Shown: piece after piece, positions 15,841-22,875 of the stretch | Layout: the number at the start of each line of letters is the position of its first letter | How positions within the stretch are numbered: the first letter of the stretch is position 1 | Assembly: GCA_934446565.1 (NCBI GenBank) | Contig: CAKSEO010000033.1 | Location: 1 to 26,424, forward strand | DNA: 26,424 bases | Direction of reading: 5' to 3' | From: an uncultured Oscillospiraceae bacterium | GTDB taxonomy: Bacteria; Bacillota; Clostridia; Oscillospirales; Ruminococcaceae | Program-made: the position numbers and the translations under genes | The notes under the pieces: model-generated | What the model was told of the DNA's origin: nothing | The model's input: only the letters and a program-made list of their open reading frames with translations | Database searches by the model: none

Positions 15841-16638
15841 ATGGAAAGCATTGTTTCCGGAGAGGTTTGTTTCCATCTCAAGACCAGAAAGGGCGACGTC
15901 GGAAAATACGTTATACTTCCCGGCGACCCGGGGCGCGTCCCTAAGATAGCCGAAAAACTGGACGGCGCAAAGCTCATCGCGAGCAACCGCGAGTACACCG
16001 TGTACACCGGTTTCCTTGACGGCGAGAAGGTCAGCGTGTGCTCCACGGGAATCGGCGGCCCCTCTGCGGCTATTGCGGAGGAGGAGCTCATAATGAGCGG
16101 CGCGGATACGTTCATCCGCGTGGGAACAAGCGGTGGTATCGACCTCAAGGTTTCCGGCGGCGACCTCATCATTGCAAATGCGGCTATCCGCAGCGAGGGC
16201 ACCAGCCACGAGTACATCCCGGACAACTACCCCGCGGTCGCGGATTTCGACGTTGTATGCGCGCTGAAAGCCGCAGGCGATGAGCTTTCCACAGATGAGG
16301 ACGGAAACCGCGCGCACGTTGGCGTGGTGCATTCCAAGGATAACTTCTACGGCGAGATAGACCCGAGGAATACAGCAGTTCCCGACAAGCTGTCCAATGC
16401 CTGGGCGGGTTATCTCAAGTGCGGCTGCCTGACCTCCGAGATGGAGGCCGCCGCGATATTCTCCGTGGCGCTGCTCAGAGGAGCGCGCGCCGGCGCTGTG
16501 CTGACCGCTCTGTGGAACGTTGAGCGCACCAACGCCGGGCTGCCGGACAAGCGCTGCGAATCCAGCGAACGCGCGATAAACTGCGCGATAGGCGCTATCC
16601 GCAAACTCATAGAAAAAGATAAAAAGGAACAAAAGTAA
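15841..16638 (+). CDS. udp: Uridine phosphorylase
   Basis: Splits uridine (or a related nucleoside) with phosphate into uracil and ribose-1-phosphate in pyrimidine salvage; cytoplasmic. The 265-residue protein is a nucleoside phosphorylase-I family member. YVILPGDPGRVPKIA (from about residue 22) is the phosphate-binding loop. STGIGGPSAAIAEEEL and RVGTSGGI are conserved core motifs, and TSEMEAAAIF provides the Glu200-Met201-Glu202 nucleoside-binding signature. KDNFYGEIDP and the late LTALWNVER region agree with the uridine rather than the purine branch, though the exact base is inferred. The ribosome site GAAAGGAG is at 15827-15834. It overlaps the HAD phosphatase gene by 1 nt. Confidence 0.92.
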   Translation: MESIVSGEVCFHLKTRKGDVGKYVILPGDPGRVPKIAEKLDGAKLIASNREYTVYTGFLDGEKVSVCSTGIGGPSAAIAEEELIMSGADTFIRVGTSGGIDLKVSGGDLIIANAAIRSEGTSHEYIPDNYPAVADFDVVCALKAAGDELSTDEDGNRAHVGVVHSKDNFYGEIDPRNTAVPDKLSNAWAGYLKCGCLTSEMEAAAIFSVALLRGARAGAVLTALWNVERTNAGLPDKRCESSERAINCAIGAIRKLIEKDKKEQK

Positions 16639-17276
16639 TGACATTCAGTACTGTACTGCTAGACCTTGACGGCACGATAACCAACCCCTACATGGGAATA
16701 ACGAACGGCGTAATGTACGCTTATAAGCACCTGGGGCTGGATGTACCTCCCCGGGAGAGCCTGCGCAGCTTCATCGGACCTCCGCTCATCGTGGAGTTCA
16801 CCCGGCGTGGAATGCCGGAGCAGCAGGCGCAGGAGGCGGTAAGGCTCTACCGCGAGTACTACGGCGAGGTAGGGCTGTTCGAAAACGAGCTGATACCGGG
16901 TACGGTAGAGTTCCTGACGGAGCTGAAACGGCGCGGAAAGCGGGTATGTCTTGCTACGTCCAAGCCGGAAAATTTCAGCGTGCGTATCCTGGAGAAATTC
17001 GGCGTTGACAAGTATTTCGATTTCATCGGGGCGGCTAGTTTTGACAGCTCCCGCTCAAGCAAGCTTGCCGTGATACAATACGTGCTTGAGAACACCGGTG
17101 CAAAACCCGAGGAGTGCCTGATGGTCGGCGACAGAATGCACGATATCGTCGGCGCTCATGACGCAGGGATAAAGTGCGCGGCGGTGCTGGTAGGGTTCGG
17201 CAGCCGCGAGGAATTCGCGGAGTATAAAGCGGATTATGTCTGCGAAACGCTGGATGATGTCCTGAAGCTGCTCTGA
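16638..17276 (+). CDS. HAD-superfamily phosphatase (5'-nucleotidase / phosphoglycolate phosphatase-like)
   Basis: A 212-residue haloacid dehalogenase-type phosphatase with an alpha-helical cap of subfamily I. All motifs are present: LLDLDGT (nucleophile Asp9, acid/base Asp11), LATSKP (Thr107, Lys109) and MVGDRMHD (Asp165, Asp169) binding magnesium. The cap segment KHLGLDVPPRESLRSFIGPPL resembles the branch usually annotated as 5'-nucleotidase or phosphoglycolate phosphatase; which it is cannot be decided from sequence alone. The start overlaps the udp stop by 1 nt (TAATG), so the two are translationally coupled and could run UMP to uridine to uracil. A terminator follows at 17323-17375. Confidence 0.9.
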   Translation: MTFSTVLLDLDGTITNPYMGITNGVMYAYKHLGLDVPPRESLRSFIGPPLIVEFTRRGMPEQQAQEAVRLYREYYGEVGLFENELIPGTVEFLTELKRRGKRVCLATSKPENFSVRILEKFGVDKYFDFIGAASFDSSRSSKLAVIQYVLENTGAKPEECLMVGDRMHDIVGAHDAGIKCAAVLVGFGSREEFAEYKADYVCETLDDVLKLL

Positions 17277-17322
17277 ATGAAAAATTTTCCTGCTGAATAT
17301 AGTCAGTAAAAGTGCAGATAAT

Positions 17323-17375
17323 ATAACTGCGGTTGACGGGAAGTCGATTTGTCCCGAAAGCCGCAGTTATTTTGT
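17323..17375 (+). terminator. Two-tier terminator-like hairpin ending the udp-HAD run / leader of the DUF1540 gene
   Basis: ATAACTGCGG (17323-17332) pairs with CCGCAGTTAT (17361-17370). Inside it CGGGA (17337-17341) pairs with TCCCG (17352-17356), and TTTTGTATT follows. The shape fits an intrinsic terminator for the upstream genes. It lies just ahead of the DUF1540 ribosome site (GAAAGGAAG at 17381-17389), so any transcript starting nearby would carry it as a leader hairpin. Confidence 0.75.
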
Positions 17376-17397
17376 ATTCTGAAAGGAAGCGTTAAAT

Positions 17398-17571
17398 ATG
17401 GGAACTGAATTTGCAAACAAGCACATCGGCTGTACTATCCACAACTGCGAGCACCACTGCTGCTGCGAGGATTACTGCTCCCTCGACAAGATCGAGGTCG
17501 GCACGCACGAGGCTGACCCCACTGTATGTCAGTGCACTGACTGCCTCTCCTTCAAGATGAAGAAGTCCTGA
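17398..17571 (+). CDS. DUF1540 cysteine-rich small protein
   Basis: A 57-residue protein with nine cysteines (12, 17, 21, 22, 23, 27, 44, 46, 49), arranged as in DUF1540: IGCTIHNCEHHCCCEDYC, a KIEVG segment, then CQCTDC near the end. The family is common in Clostridia and Bacilli and thought to bind metal; no function is established. The frame opens at ATG 17398 with GAAAGGAAG at 17381-17389. It is preceded by the hairpin at 17323-17375 and overlaps by 1 nt (TGATG) a possible 65-codon frame. No clear promoter could be assigned; an AT-rich GATAATATAA at 17317-17326 is a candidate -10 region. Confidence 0.9.
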   Translation: MGTEFANKHIGCTIHNCEHHCCCEDYCSLDKIEVGTHEADPTVCQCTDCLSFKMKKS

Positions 17572-17768
17572 TGACAACAGGGCATACCGGGCGGATCTTC
17601 AGAGATGAAGAGTCGCTCACACCTGACGCGATCGCGGCTGACAAAGCCGCAGGCGCGGCGGAAAATCCTCTTAACAAAAGACCGGCGGCTGTAAGCCTGA
17701 CTGATCTGCCTCCTGACCTATTTGCAATGGTATCTGTCATAAACCGTTTCCACGGAAGTCTGACGTGA
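17571..17768 (+). CDS. Possible 65-residue protein coupled to DUF1540 gene
   Basis: Not recognised. The 65-codon frame starts in a TGATG overlap with the DUF1540 stop and ends 34 nt before the bidirectional terminator, filling the space. The product begins MTTGHTGRIFRDEESLTPDA, is polar and acidic/Ala-rich in the middle, and ends with a more conserved-looking stretch (LTDLPPDLFAMVSVINRF). In favour: position, stop/start overlap and reasonable composition. Against: only a weak GAAG-type ribosome site, no known family and overlapping frames on the other strand. It could also be untranslated 3' sequence. Confidence 0.4.
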   Translation: MTTGHTGRIFRDEESLTPDAIAADKAAGAAENPLNKRPAAVSLTDLPPDLFAMVSVINRFHGSLT

Positions 17769-17802
17769 GCCAGGCGGGAACAGGTATCGGGACCTGACCC
17801 GC

Positions 17803-17839
17803 ACAAAAATGCCGCAGCTCAACACTGCGGCATTTTTGT
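17803..17839. terminator. Perfect 15-bp bidirectional terminator between convergent genes
   Basis: ACAAAAATGCCGCAG (17803-17817) and CTGCGGCATTTTTGT (17825-17839) are perfect complements around a 7-nt loop. The run of five A on one side and five T on the other gives a U tract in both directions. It ends plus-strand transcription from the DUF1540 gene and minus-strand transcription from mrdA, whose stop codon touches it. Confidence 0.92.
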
Positions 17840-19929
17840 TATTCTGCGGTCTTTCGCTTTTCTCCCAGAGGGTAGACAGCATTTCCGTCCTCGTCGTAGA
17901 CCGGATCAAACTCTCCGGTGATGTACGCCGAGATGATGTTGCAGGCGACATGACGGCTGTACTCGCTGTTTTCCATGCAGACTCCGAACGCGATCTCCGG
18001 GTCGTCTGCGGGGTAGAATCCCACGATGGTGGAGTTGAACTTCGTCATTGCGATGACCTCCGGCGTACCGGTCTTGGTGCAGACGTTCTCCTTGCCGATA
18101 CCCTTGAAGTCGTAGATGTTGTACCAGCCGCCCTCCATAAGGAAGTTCGCGTTCTCGCTTACGCGCTTCATTCCGGCGTGTACCTCGGCGAATACGTCCT
18201 CCATCCCCTCGGAGAAATCAGCCATCACTTCGGGTTTTATTTCCTCGATGAGTTTTGTGTAGTCGTAGTTGTAGATAGCCTTGACGATGTGCGGTCGGTA
18301 ACGAACGCCTTTATTTGCGATGGTCATTGCCTGGGTCGCGAGGTGGAGAGGAGTGAGCAGCGTTTCCGACTGACCGATACCCGCCTGGATGGTATCCGAG
18401 GCATTCCACTCGATTCCAAGCTTATCGAACAGCTCCGGGGAGGTCATTCGTCCGGTGGACATTGGCAGCTCAAATCCAAGGTCAGTCCCAACGCCGAATT
18501 TGTTTGCCCAGTACGCTAATCTGTCGATACCCAGGCGGCGGGCGGTCTCATAGAAGAAGATGTTGCAGGAGTGCTTCAGTCCGAACTGCACTGTGATGGA
18601 GCCGTGTACGCCGGTACAGCCCGGGGTGTAGCTCGGCGCATAGTACATATACCTACCGTTGCAGGTGATGGTGCTGGACGCGTCGATGACTCCGTCGGCG
18701 AGACCAGCCGTTGCGGTTATCGTCTTGAAAGTCGAGCCGGGACGGTACTCGCCGTTTATAGCACGGTTCAGCAGCGGGGAATTGTCGGCGTTCAGAACGG
18801 ACGCGTAGTCCTCAACGAGCTGATTGATGTCGTAGCTCGGGAGGGTAGCCATCGCGAGCACAGAGCCGTCCTTGACGTTCAGCACGACAGCCGAGCCGAC
18901 TTCGGTGTCTTTTCCGCGGAGGTTGGCGTCCATTGCGGTGGTGTAGTAGGGAGAGTGCAGGAAATCCATGTGATACTGCACTATCCGCTCGACCATGTTC
19001 TGGAAGTTTGAATCTATCGTCAGCATGACGGAATTACCCGCCTGAGGCTCCTTAGTTATCTCGTCGGATATCATCATGCCGTCCGAGTTACGGGTTATCT
19101 CGCGGGTACCGCGTTCGCCGCGCAGGGTGGATTCCAGCGCAAGCTCGATACCGGACGTGCCTATGATGTCATCCAGCTTGTAGCCGGCGCTTTTCAGTTC
19201 GGCGTACTTGTCGGCGGATATGGCTCCGACGGTACCGCGGATATGCGGCGCGGTAGTGCCGTCAAGGTAAACGCGATTCCATCCCTCGGATATTTCCATT
19301 CCCGGCATAAGCGTGGAAAGCTCCTTGAGCTCCAGCACGGTATCGCTGGAGATACCGGAGGCAAGCTCGTAGGGATTCGTGTTGTTGAACCCCTTGAGTT
19401 CCATTTCGTAGCGGATACCTGCGATGTAGCGCCGCATAGGTTCTTCATACTTATCGGAGATGTCGTAGTTCTTGTACAGGGCGTTCATGCAGTTTTCGAC
19501 AGTTGCATAAACGCCGAGCTTCATGCGTGATTTCAGCGAATCCACAGCGTTATCCCGGTCCTGTTCAAACTGATAGGGCTGGGTCTTGGTGATGGGGATG
19601 GTTTCGTTCCATTCATCGCCGTGTTTCATCAGCACGGTGAGTATGCGGTAGATGACTTCGTTCTCCGTGCCTGCTTCCAGCGAGGCTTTCTGGAGCTTGA
19701 CGCTGCAATTGAGCTCGTTGGTGTTCAGTATTTTTCCGGTGCTGTCGGCTATCTTTCCGCGGGCTGCCTCTATGTCCTGGGTCGCTGTGTGGGTGCTTTG
19801 GGTCATGGCGAGGTATTTCCCGCCGTCGGCTATCTGTATCTCAAGCAGCCGCAGTCCGCACAGAAATGCAGCGCCTACGACTATCGCCACCAGCACGGCT
19901 GATCTTATCACATTTTGAAATTTAGACAT
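17839..19929 (-). CDS. mrdA: Penicillin-binding protein 2 (elongation transpeptidase)
   Basis: A class B penicillin-binding protein that cross-links peptidoglycan during side-wall growth together with RodA and MreBCD. The 696 residues start with a short cytoplasmic end and one membrane helix (about 8-30). The pedestal/dimerisation domain begins with the typical IEAARGKIADSTGKIL near residue 53. The transpeptidase motifs are all present: Ser399-Thr-Phe-Lys402, Ser454-Cys-Asn456 and Lys619-Thr-Gly. The ribosome site GGAGG is at 19935-19939 on the minus strand. It is the last gene of the mreBCD operon and no rodA is found next to it. The stop codon abuts the bidirectional terminator. Confidence 0.95.
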   Translation of the reverse strand: MSKFQNVIRSAVLVAIVVGAAFLCGLRLLEIQIADGGKYLAMTQSTHTATQDIEAARGKIADSTGKILNTNELNCSVKLQKASLEAGTENEVIYRILTVLMKHGDEWNETIPITKTQPYQFEQDRDNAVDSLKSRMKLGVYATVENCMNALYKNYDISDKYEEPMRRYIAGIRYEMELKGFNNTNPYELASGISSDTVLELKELSTLMPGMEISEGWNRVYLDGTTAPHIRGTVGAISADKYAELKSAGYKLDDIIGTSGIELALESTLRGERGTREITRNSDGMMISDEITKEPQAGNSVMLTIDSNFQNMVERIVQYHMDFLHSPYYTTAMDANLRGKDTEVGSAVVLNVKDGSVLAMATLPSYDINQLVEDYASVLNADNSPLLNRAINGEYRPGSTFKTITATAGLADGVIDASSTITCNGRYMYYAPSYTPGCTGVHGSITVQFGLKHSCNIFFYETARRLGIDRLAYWANKFGVGTDLGFELPMSTGRMTSPELFDKLGIEWNASDTIQAGIGQSETLLTPLHLATQAMTIANKGVRYRPHIVKAIYNYDYTKLIEEIKPEVMADFSEGMEDVFAEVHAGMKRVSENANFLMEGGWYNIYDFKGIGKENVCTKTGTPEVIAMTKFNSTIVGFYPADDPEIAFGVCMENSEYSRHVACNIISAYITGEFDPVYDEDGNAVYPLGEKRKTAE

Positions 19930-19961
19930 GTATTCCTCCAGTCATGCAGTCAGGACAAATA

Positions 19962-20582
19962 TCATTCCTCGGCGCCCTTGGTGATCTCTTCTTCGGTGGC
20001 GGCGTTTCCTGCGGCTTCCTCAAGGCGGCGCTCCTCCTTCGGACGCAGCCGGTTGGAGATAAGGCGCACCAGGAAGTACACCGGCACGGAAAACGCTATC
20101 GCCCAGGCGTAGGCGGGCAGCAGCGAGTGGACAAAGGATATTCCGGAATCCTCGCGCTCCCAGACCCAGTGCAGGAACAGAAAATCCAGTCCGCACATGA
20201 TGACGCAGACCGCCGTATTCATCACAAGGTGGCTTAGCCAGTTGGACTTGAGCCAGAATCTTGACAACAGTGAAATGATAGGGCAGGATATCAGCAGCCA
20301 CATGGACGAAAATCCGATGAGCGTACCGCTCGCCATATCCAGCATGAACCCGCAGAACACGCCGAATATTCCGGCTGCAAGCTCACCCTCGAACATAGCG
20401 ACGGCTGTCGCCAGAGGGATGATCAGCAGCGGGCACCATCCGCGTATCAGCGGAGCGACCTCCCACAGATAGAACATCAGCAGCACGACTGAATACAGGA
20501 ACCATCGGAAAAAGCAGCGCAGCCGTGCTTTCCGGGAGCGCGCCCGGAATCCCATCTTGCTTTTTGAGATAAATTTTGCCAT
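19962..20582 (-). CDS. mreD: Rod shape-determining protein MreD
   Basis: A polytopic membrane protein of the cell-elongation complex, which supports MreC and PBP2 function. The 206-residue protein has a basic N-terminus, about five transmembrane helices between residues 20 and 180, and a charged C-terminal tail (RLRPKEERRLEEAAG). Sequence conservation in MreD is low, so the call rests on the helix pattern, the small motif region around ELAAGIFGVFCGFMLDMASG, and position between mreC and mrdA. The ribosome site AAGGAC is at about 20591-20596 on the minus strand. A hairpin in the 58-nt gap after mreC may reduce its expression. Confidence 0.88.
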   Translation of the reverse strand: MAKFISKSKMGFRARSRKARLRCFFRWFLYSVVLLMFYLWEVAPLIRGWCPLLIIPLATAVAMFEGELAAGIFGVFCGFMLDMASGTLIGFSSMWLLISCPIISLLSRFWLKSNWLSHLVMNTAVCVIMCGLDFLFLHWVWEREDSGISFVHSLLPAYAWAIAFSVPVYFLVRLISNRLRPKEERRLEEAAGNAATEEEITKGAEE

Positions 20583-20606
20583 ATAAAAATGTCCTTAAAT
20601 CCGGAG

Positions 20607-20633
20607 AAACGGCGCAGGTAAGCTGCACCGTTT
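20607..20633 (-). terminator. Hairpin between mreC and mreD (possible partial terminator)
   Basis: Read on the minus strand, AAACGGTGCAG and CTGCGCCGTTT form an 11-bp stem (one G-U pair) around a 5-nt loop just after the mreC stop, ending in TTT then CTCC. The U tract is short, so it would act as a partial terminator or mRNA 3'-end stabiliser rather than a full stop. Confidence 0.45.
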
Positions 20634-20640
20634 TCATTAT

Positions 20641-21507
20641 TTACTGGTCGATATCGCCGAATGACAGCCCCTTGCCGTCGAAGTCCACCACCGCATATAC
20701 GGAGGTGATGGCAAAGCAGTCCTCGGCAGGTTCGATAAGCGCGTGCTTTGAAAGTCCGTTGGAGTCGTCGTAGACCTCCTTGACGGTGCCGACGATGATG
20801 CCCTCCGGGAAAAGTCCGCTCTGACCGGCGGTGACTATCACGTCGCCGGGTTCAATGTCCGCGTCCTTGAGAATCTGGCTCATGAGGCACAGTCCCTGCT
20901 CGGCAGTGGAGGTGGAGTTTTCGATAACGCCGGTCGCTTTTGTGCGCATGGTGTAAACTCCCACGTTCACCTGCGGCGAAAGTATGGTGGAAACCTTTGC
21001 GTAGTTCGGCGCGATGTCGGTAACTCTGCCGATAAGTCCGATGGAGGTTATCACCGGATCGTTGAGGGATATCCCGGAGCTGCTGCCCTGGTTAATCGTG
21101 AAGCCGCCGTACATGTCGTTGGCGTTGCGGGCGATTATGCCGCATGGCTCGGAGAAAACAAGATCCTTGTGCTTCTTGCTGAGGTCCAGCATTTCCCGGA
21201 GCTGTTCGTTTTCTTTTTGCAGCTCCTCGTAGTCGGCGGAGCGCTCGTACATTTCGGTGACAAGTTCCCGGAGCTCATCGTTCTGCGCCTTGTAGGTGTC
21301 GGCGTTGACAAGCTTGTCGATAAATCCGTTCACGCCGTTGGAGATAGCGTTTGCGGCGGTGACGAACGGATAAGTCACGGTGCTGATTATCTGCTCCGGC
21401 AATGTCTGCGTGCCTGCCGCTACTGCAACGTAGGTCATAAGTCCCAGCAGCAGCGCCGCGATACAGAGTATGATCTTGAATTTAACGCTGTGGAAGAATT
21501 CTCTCAT
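20641..21507 (-). CDS. mreC: Rod shape-determining protein MreC
   Basis: A bitopic membrane protein that links cytoplasmic MreB to the periplasmic-side wall enzymes such as PBP2. The 288-residue protein has a short basic N-terminus, one membrane helix (about 10-31), a coiled coil (about 62-105, with YEELQKENEQLREMLDL) and the two beta-barrel domains of the MreC fold. Conserved pieces include IIARNANDMYGGFTINQGSSSGI, DPVITSIGLIGRVTDI and VIVTAGQSGLFPEGIIVG. Length is normal. The start at 21507 lies 21 nt after mreB with only a modest ribosome site (CGGAAT), implying expression tied to mreB. A hairpin follows the stop codon. Confidence 0.95.
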   Translation of the reverse strand: MREFFHSVKFKIILCIAALLLGLMTYVAVAAGTQTLPEQIISTVTYPFVTAANAISNGVNGFIDKLVNADTYKAQNDELRELVTEMYERSADYEELQKENEQLREMLDLSKKHKDLVFSEPCGIIARNANDMYGGFTINQGSSSGISLNDPVITSIGLIGRVTDIAPNYAKVSTILSPQVNVGVYTMRTKATGVIENSTSTAEQGLCLMSQILKDADIEPGDVIVTAGQSGLFPEGIIVGTVKEVYDDSNGLSKHALIEPAEDCFAITSVYAVVDFDGKGLSFGDIDQ

Positions 21508-21528
21508 AAATCATTCCGTTCTGAAAGA

Positions 21529-22548
21529 TCAATAAATGCTTTCGTCCTCGCTTAATACGTCCTCGAGCTTGTCGATATTTTCAAGTACCTTGCCGGTGCC
21601 GTCTGCAACGCAGTCGAGCGGACGCTCCGCGATCTTTACGGGCATGCCGGTCTCCTCGTGGATGAGCTGGTCGAGACCTCTCAGCAGCGCTCCGCCGCCT
21701 GCGAGCATGATTCCGGATTCGATGATGTCGGCTGCAAGCTCAGGGGGAGTCTTTTCGAGAGTGGTCTTGATGGCGTCGATAACGTGGGAGAGCGGCTCGG
21801 AGATAGCCTCGCGGATCTCCTCGCTGGTCACGGTGATATTCTCCGGCAGACCGTTGAGCAGGTTACGACCCTTGATGTCCATTACGGGCTCGTTGTCGCT
21901 GGTCTTGTATGCGGAGCCGATGCCCATCTTGATGTTTTCAGCGGTGCGCTCGCCGATGAGCAGGTTGTACTTCTTCTTGATATAGTTGATGATGGCGGAG
22001 TCGAACTCGTCGCCGGCAACTCTTACGGAGCGCGCGGTGACAATACCGCCGAGTGAGATTATTGCGACCTCGCTTGTGCCGCCGCCGATATCGACGATCA
22101 TGCTGCCTACCGGGTCGGCAACGGGAAGTCCCGCGCCGATAGCCGCAGCCATAGGCTCCTCGATGATGGAAACGCGCTTTGCGCCGGCGTTCTGAGCTGC
22201 TTCCTTAACTGCGCGGCGCTCAACCTCGGTGACTCCGGAGGGAATGCAGATGATGACGCGCGCCTTTCCTCTGCCGCGCAGCGCTTTCTTGATGAACTGT
22301 TCCAGCATGCTGGAGGTCATGTCGAAGTCTGCGATAACGCCGTCCTTGAGCGGACGTACAGCAACGATAGAGCCAGGGGTACGTCCGATGACGTCCTTAG
22401 CCTCCTGACCTACGTAGCGCACGCACTGGAGCTTCTTGTCTACCGCAACGACAGAGGGCTCACGGATGATGATGCCCTTTCCTCTCATATATACAAGCGT
22501 GTTCGCGGTTCCTAAATCAATACCGATATCCTTGGTCATTCCAAACAT
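21529..22548 (-). CDS. mreB: Rod shape-determining protein MreB (bacterial actin)
   Basis: The actin-like ATPase whose membrane filaments guide side-wall synthesis. The 339-residue protein has the expected phosphate-1 motif [19 protein letters not shown], the phosphate-2 motif [21 protein letters not shown], and the adenosine motif [32 protein letters not shown] is also typical. The initiating MFGMTKDIG matches the family N-terminus; the ribosome site GGAGGA is at 22555-22560 on the minus strand. It is the first gene of mreB-mreC-mreD-mrdA, driven by the extended -10 promoter at 22635-22663 with a leader of about 80 nt. Confidence 0.97.
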   Translation of the reverse strand: MFGMTKDIGIDLGTANTLVYMRGKGIIIREPSVVAVDKKLQCVRYVGQEAKDVIGRTPGSIVAVRPLKDGVIADFDMTSSMLEQFIKKALRGRGKARVIICIPSGVTEVERRAVKEAAQNAGAKRVSIIEEPMAAAIGAGLPVADPVGSMIVDIGGGTSEVAIISLGGIVTARSVRVAGDEFDSAIINYIKKKYNLLIGERTAENIKMGIGSAYKTSDNEPVMDIKGRNLLNGLPENITVTSEEIREAISEPLSHVIDAIKTTLEKTPPELAADIIESGIMLAGGGALLRGLDQLIHEETGMPVKIAERPLDCVADGTGKVLENIDKLEDVLSEDESIY

Positions 22549-22617
22549 TGTGCTTCCTCCGTGTGATTGATGATATTTTACAGTATGTTGTTGAAAAATT
22601 GCACATACCCCTTATAC

Positions 22618-22633
22618 ATAATTGTACAATTAT
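22618..22633. repeat. 16-bp palindrome at the mreB transcription start (operator-like)
   Basis: ATAATTGTACAATTAT is a perfect inverted repeat directly downstream of the mreB -10 box, covering the predicted start point. That is a common place for a repressor operator. The sequence is very AT-rich, so chance is possible, and I cannot assign it to a known regulator. Confidence 0.4.
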
Positions 22634-22634
22634 A

Positions 22635-22663
22635 ATTATAGCATTATTGTGCGCTGTACGCAA
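22635..22663 (-). promoter_or_regulatory. mreB operon promoter (extended -10 sigma-A type)
   Basis: On the minus strand TTGCGT (-35, 22663-22658), a 17-bp spacer ending in TGC, and TATAAT (-10, 22640-22635) form an extended -10 promoter (TGCTATAAT). An AT-rich tract upstream (22664-22685) could serve as an UP element. Transcription would start near 22628, inside the palindrome, leaving an ~80-nt leader before the mreB ATG. Confidence 0.82.
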
Positions 22664-22777
22664 TGCATTATTAGCATAAAATTTCGGCTCAATCGCACTT
22701 TTTTTTGGCTATTTTTCGGTAAAGAACGACCCGCCTGAAATTCTCGTTCATCAGCCGTATTATTTTTAAAAAAGCAC
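22664..22777. other. Central part of the divergent mreB/zapA intergenic region
   Basis: The 327-bp gap between the divergent genes holds the two promoters. Between them these bases carry an AT-rich tract, a run of eight or more T at 22699-22708 and two T-rich patches. I see no open frame with a ribosome site, no RNA gene and no convincing hairpin. Confidence 0.5.
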
Positions 22778-22806
22778 TTGCAATAAGCTGGGATTTAAGA
22801 TATAAT
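22778..22806 (+). promoter_or_regulatory. Sigma-A promoter of the zapA-like/U32 genes
   Basis: TTGCAA (22778-22783), a 17-bp spacer and a perfect TATAAT (22801-22806) form a strong promoter. The start would fall near 22813, giving a leader of about 63 nt that contains the ribosome site GAAAGGA (22858-22864) ahead of the ATG at 22876. Confidence 0.85.
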
Positions 22807-22875
22807 ATTATTAAATAGAACATTACAGATATGCTCTGAATCATACATCACATTTATGAAAGGAACACCGCCGAT

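Noticed and set aside
17552..17951. Minus-strand frames at 17552-17806 and 17718-17951
   Set aside because: They cross the perfect bidirectional terminator at 17803-17839 or run into mrdA, lack ribosome sites and have no recognised family.
22635..22640. A PerR/Fur-type box at the mreB promoter
   Set aside because: The AT-rich sequence only partly fits TTATAATnATTATAA; several positions of one half-site disagree and the match is mostly the -10 box itself.
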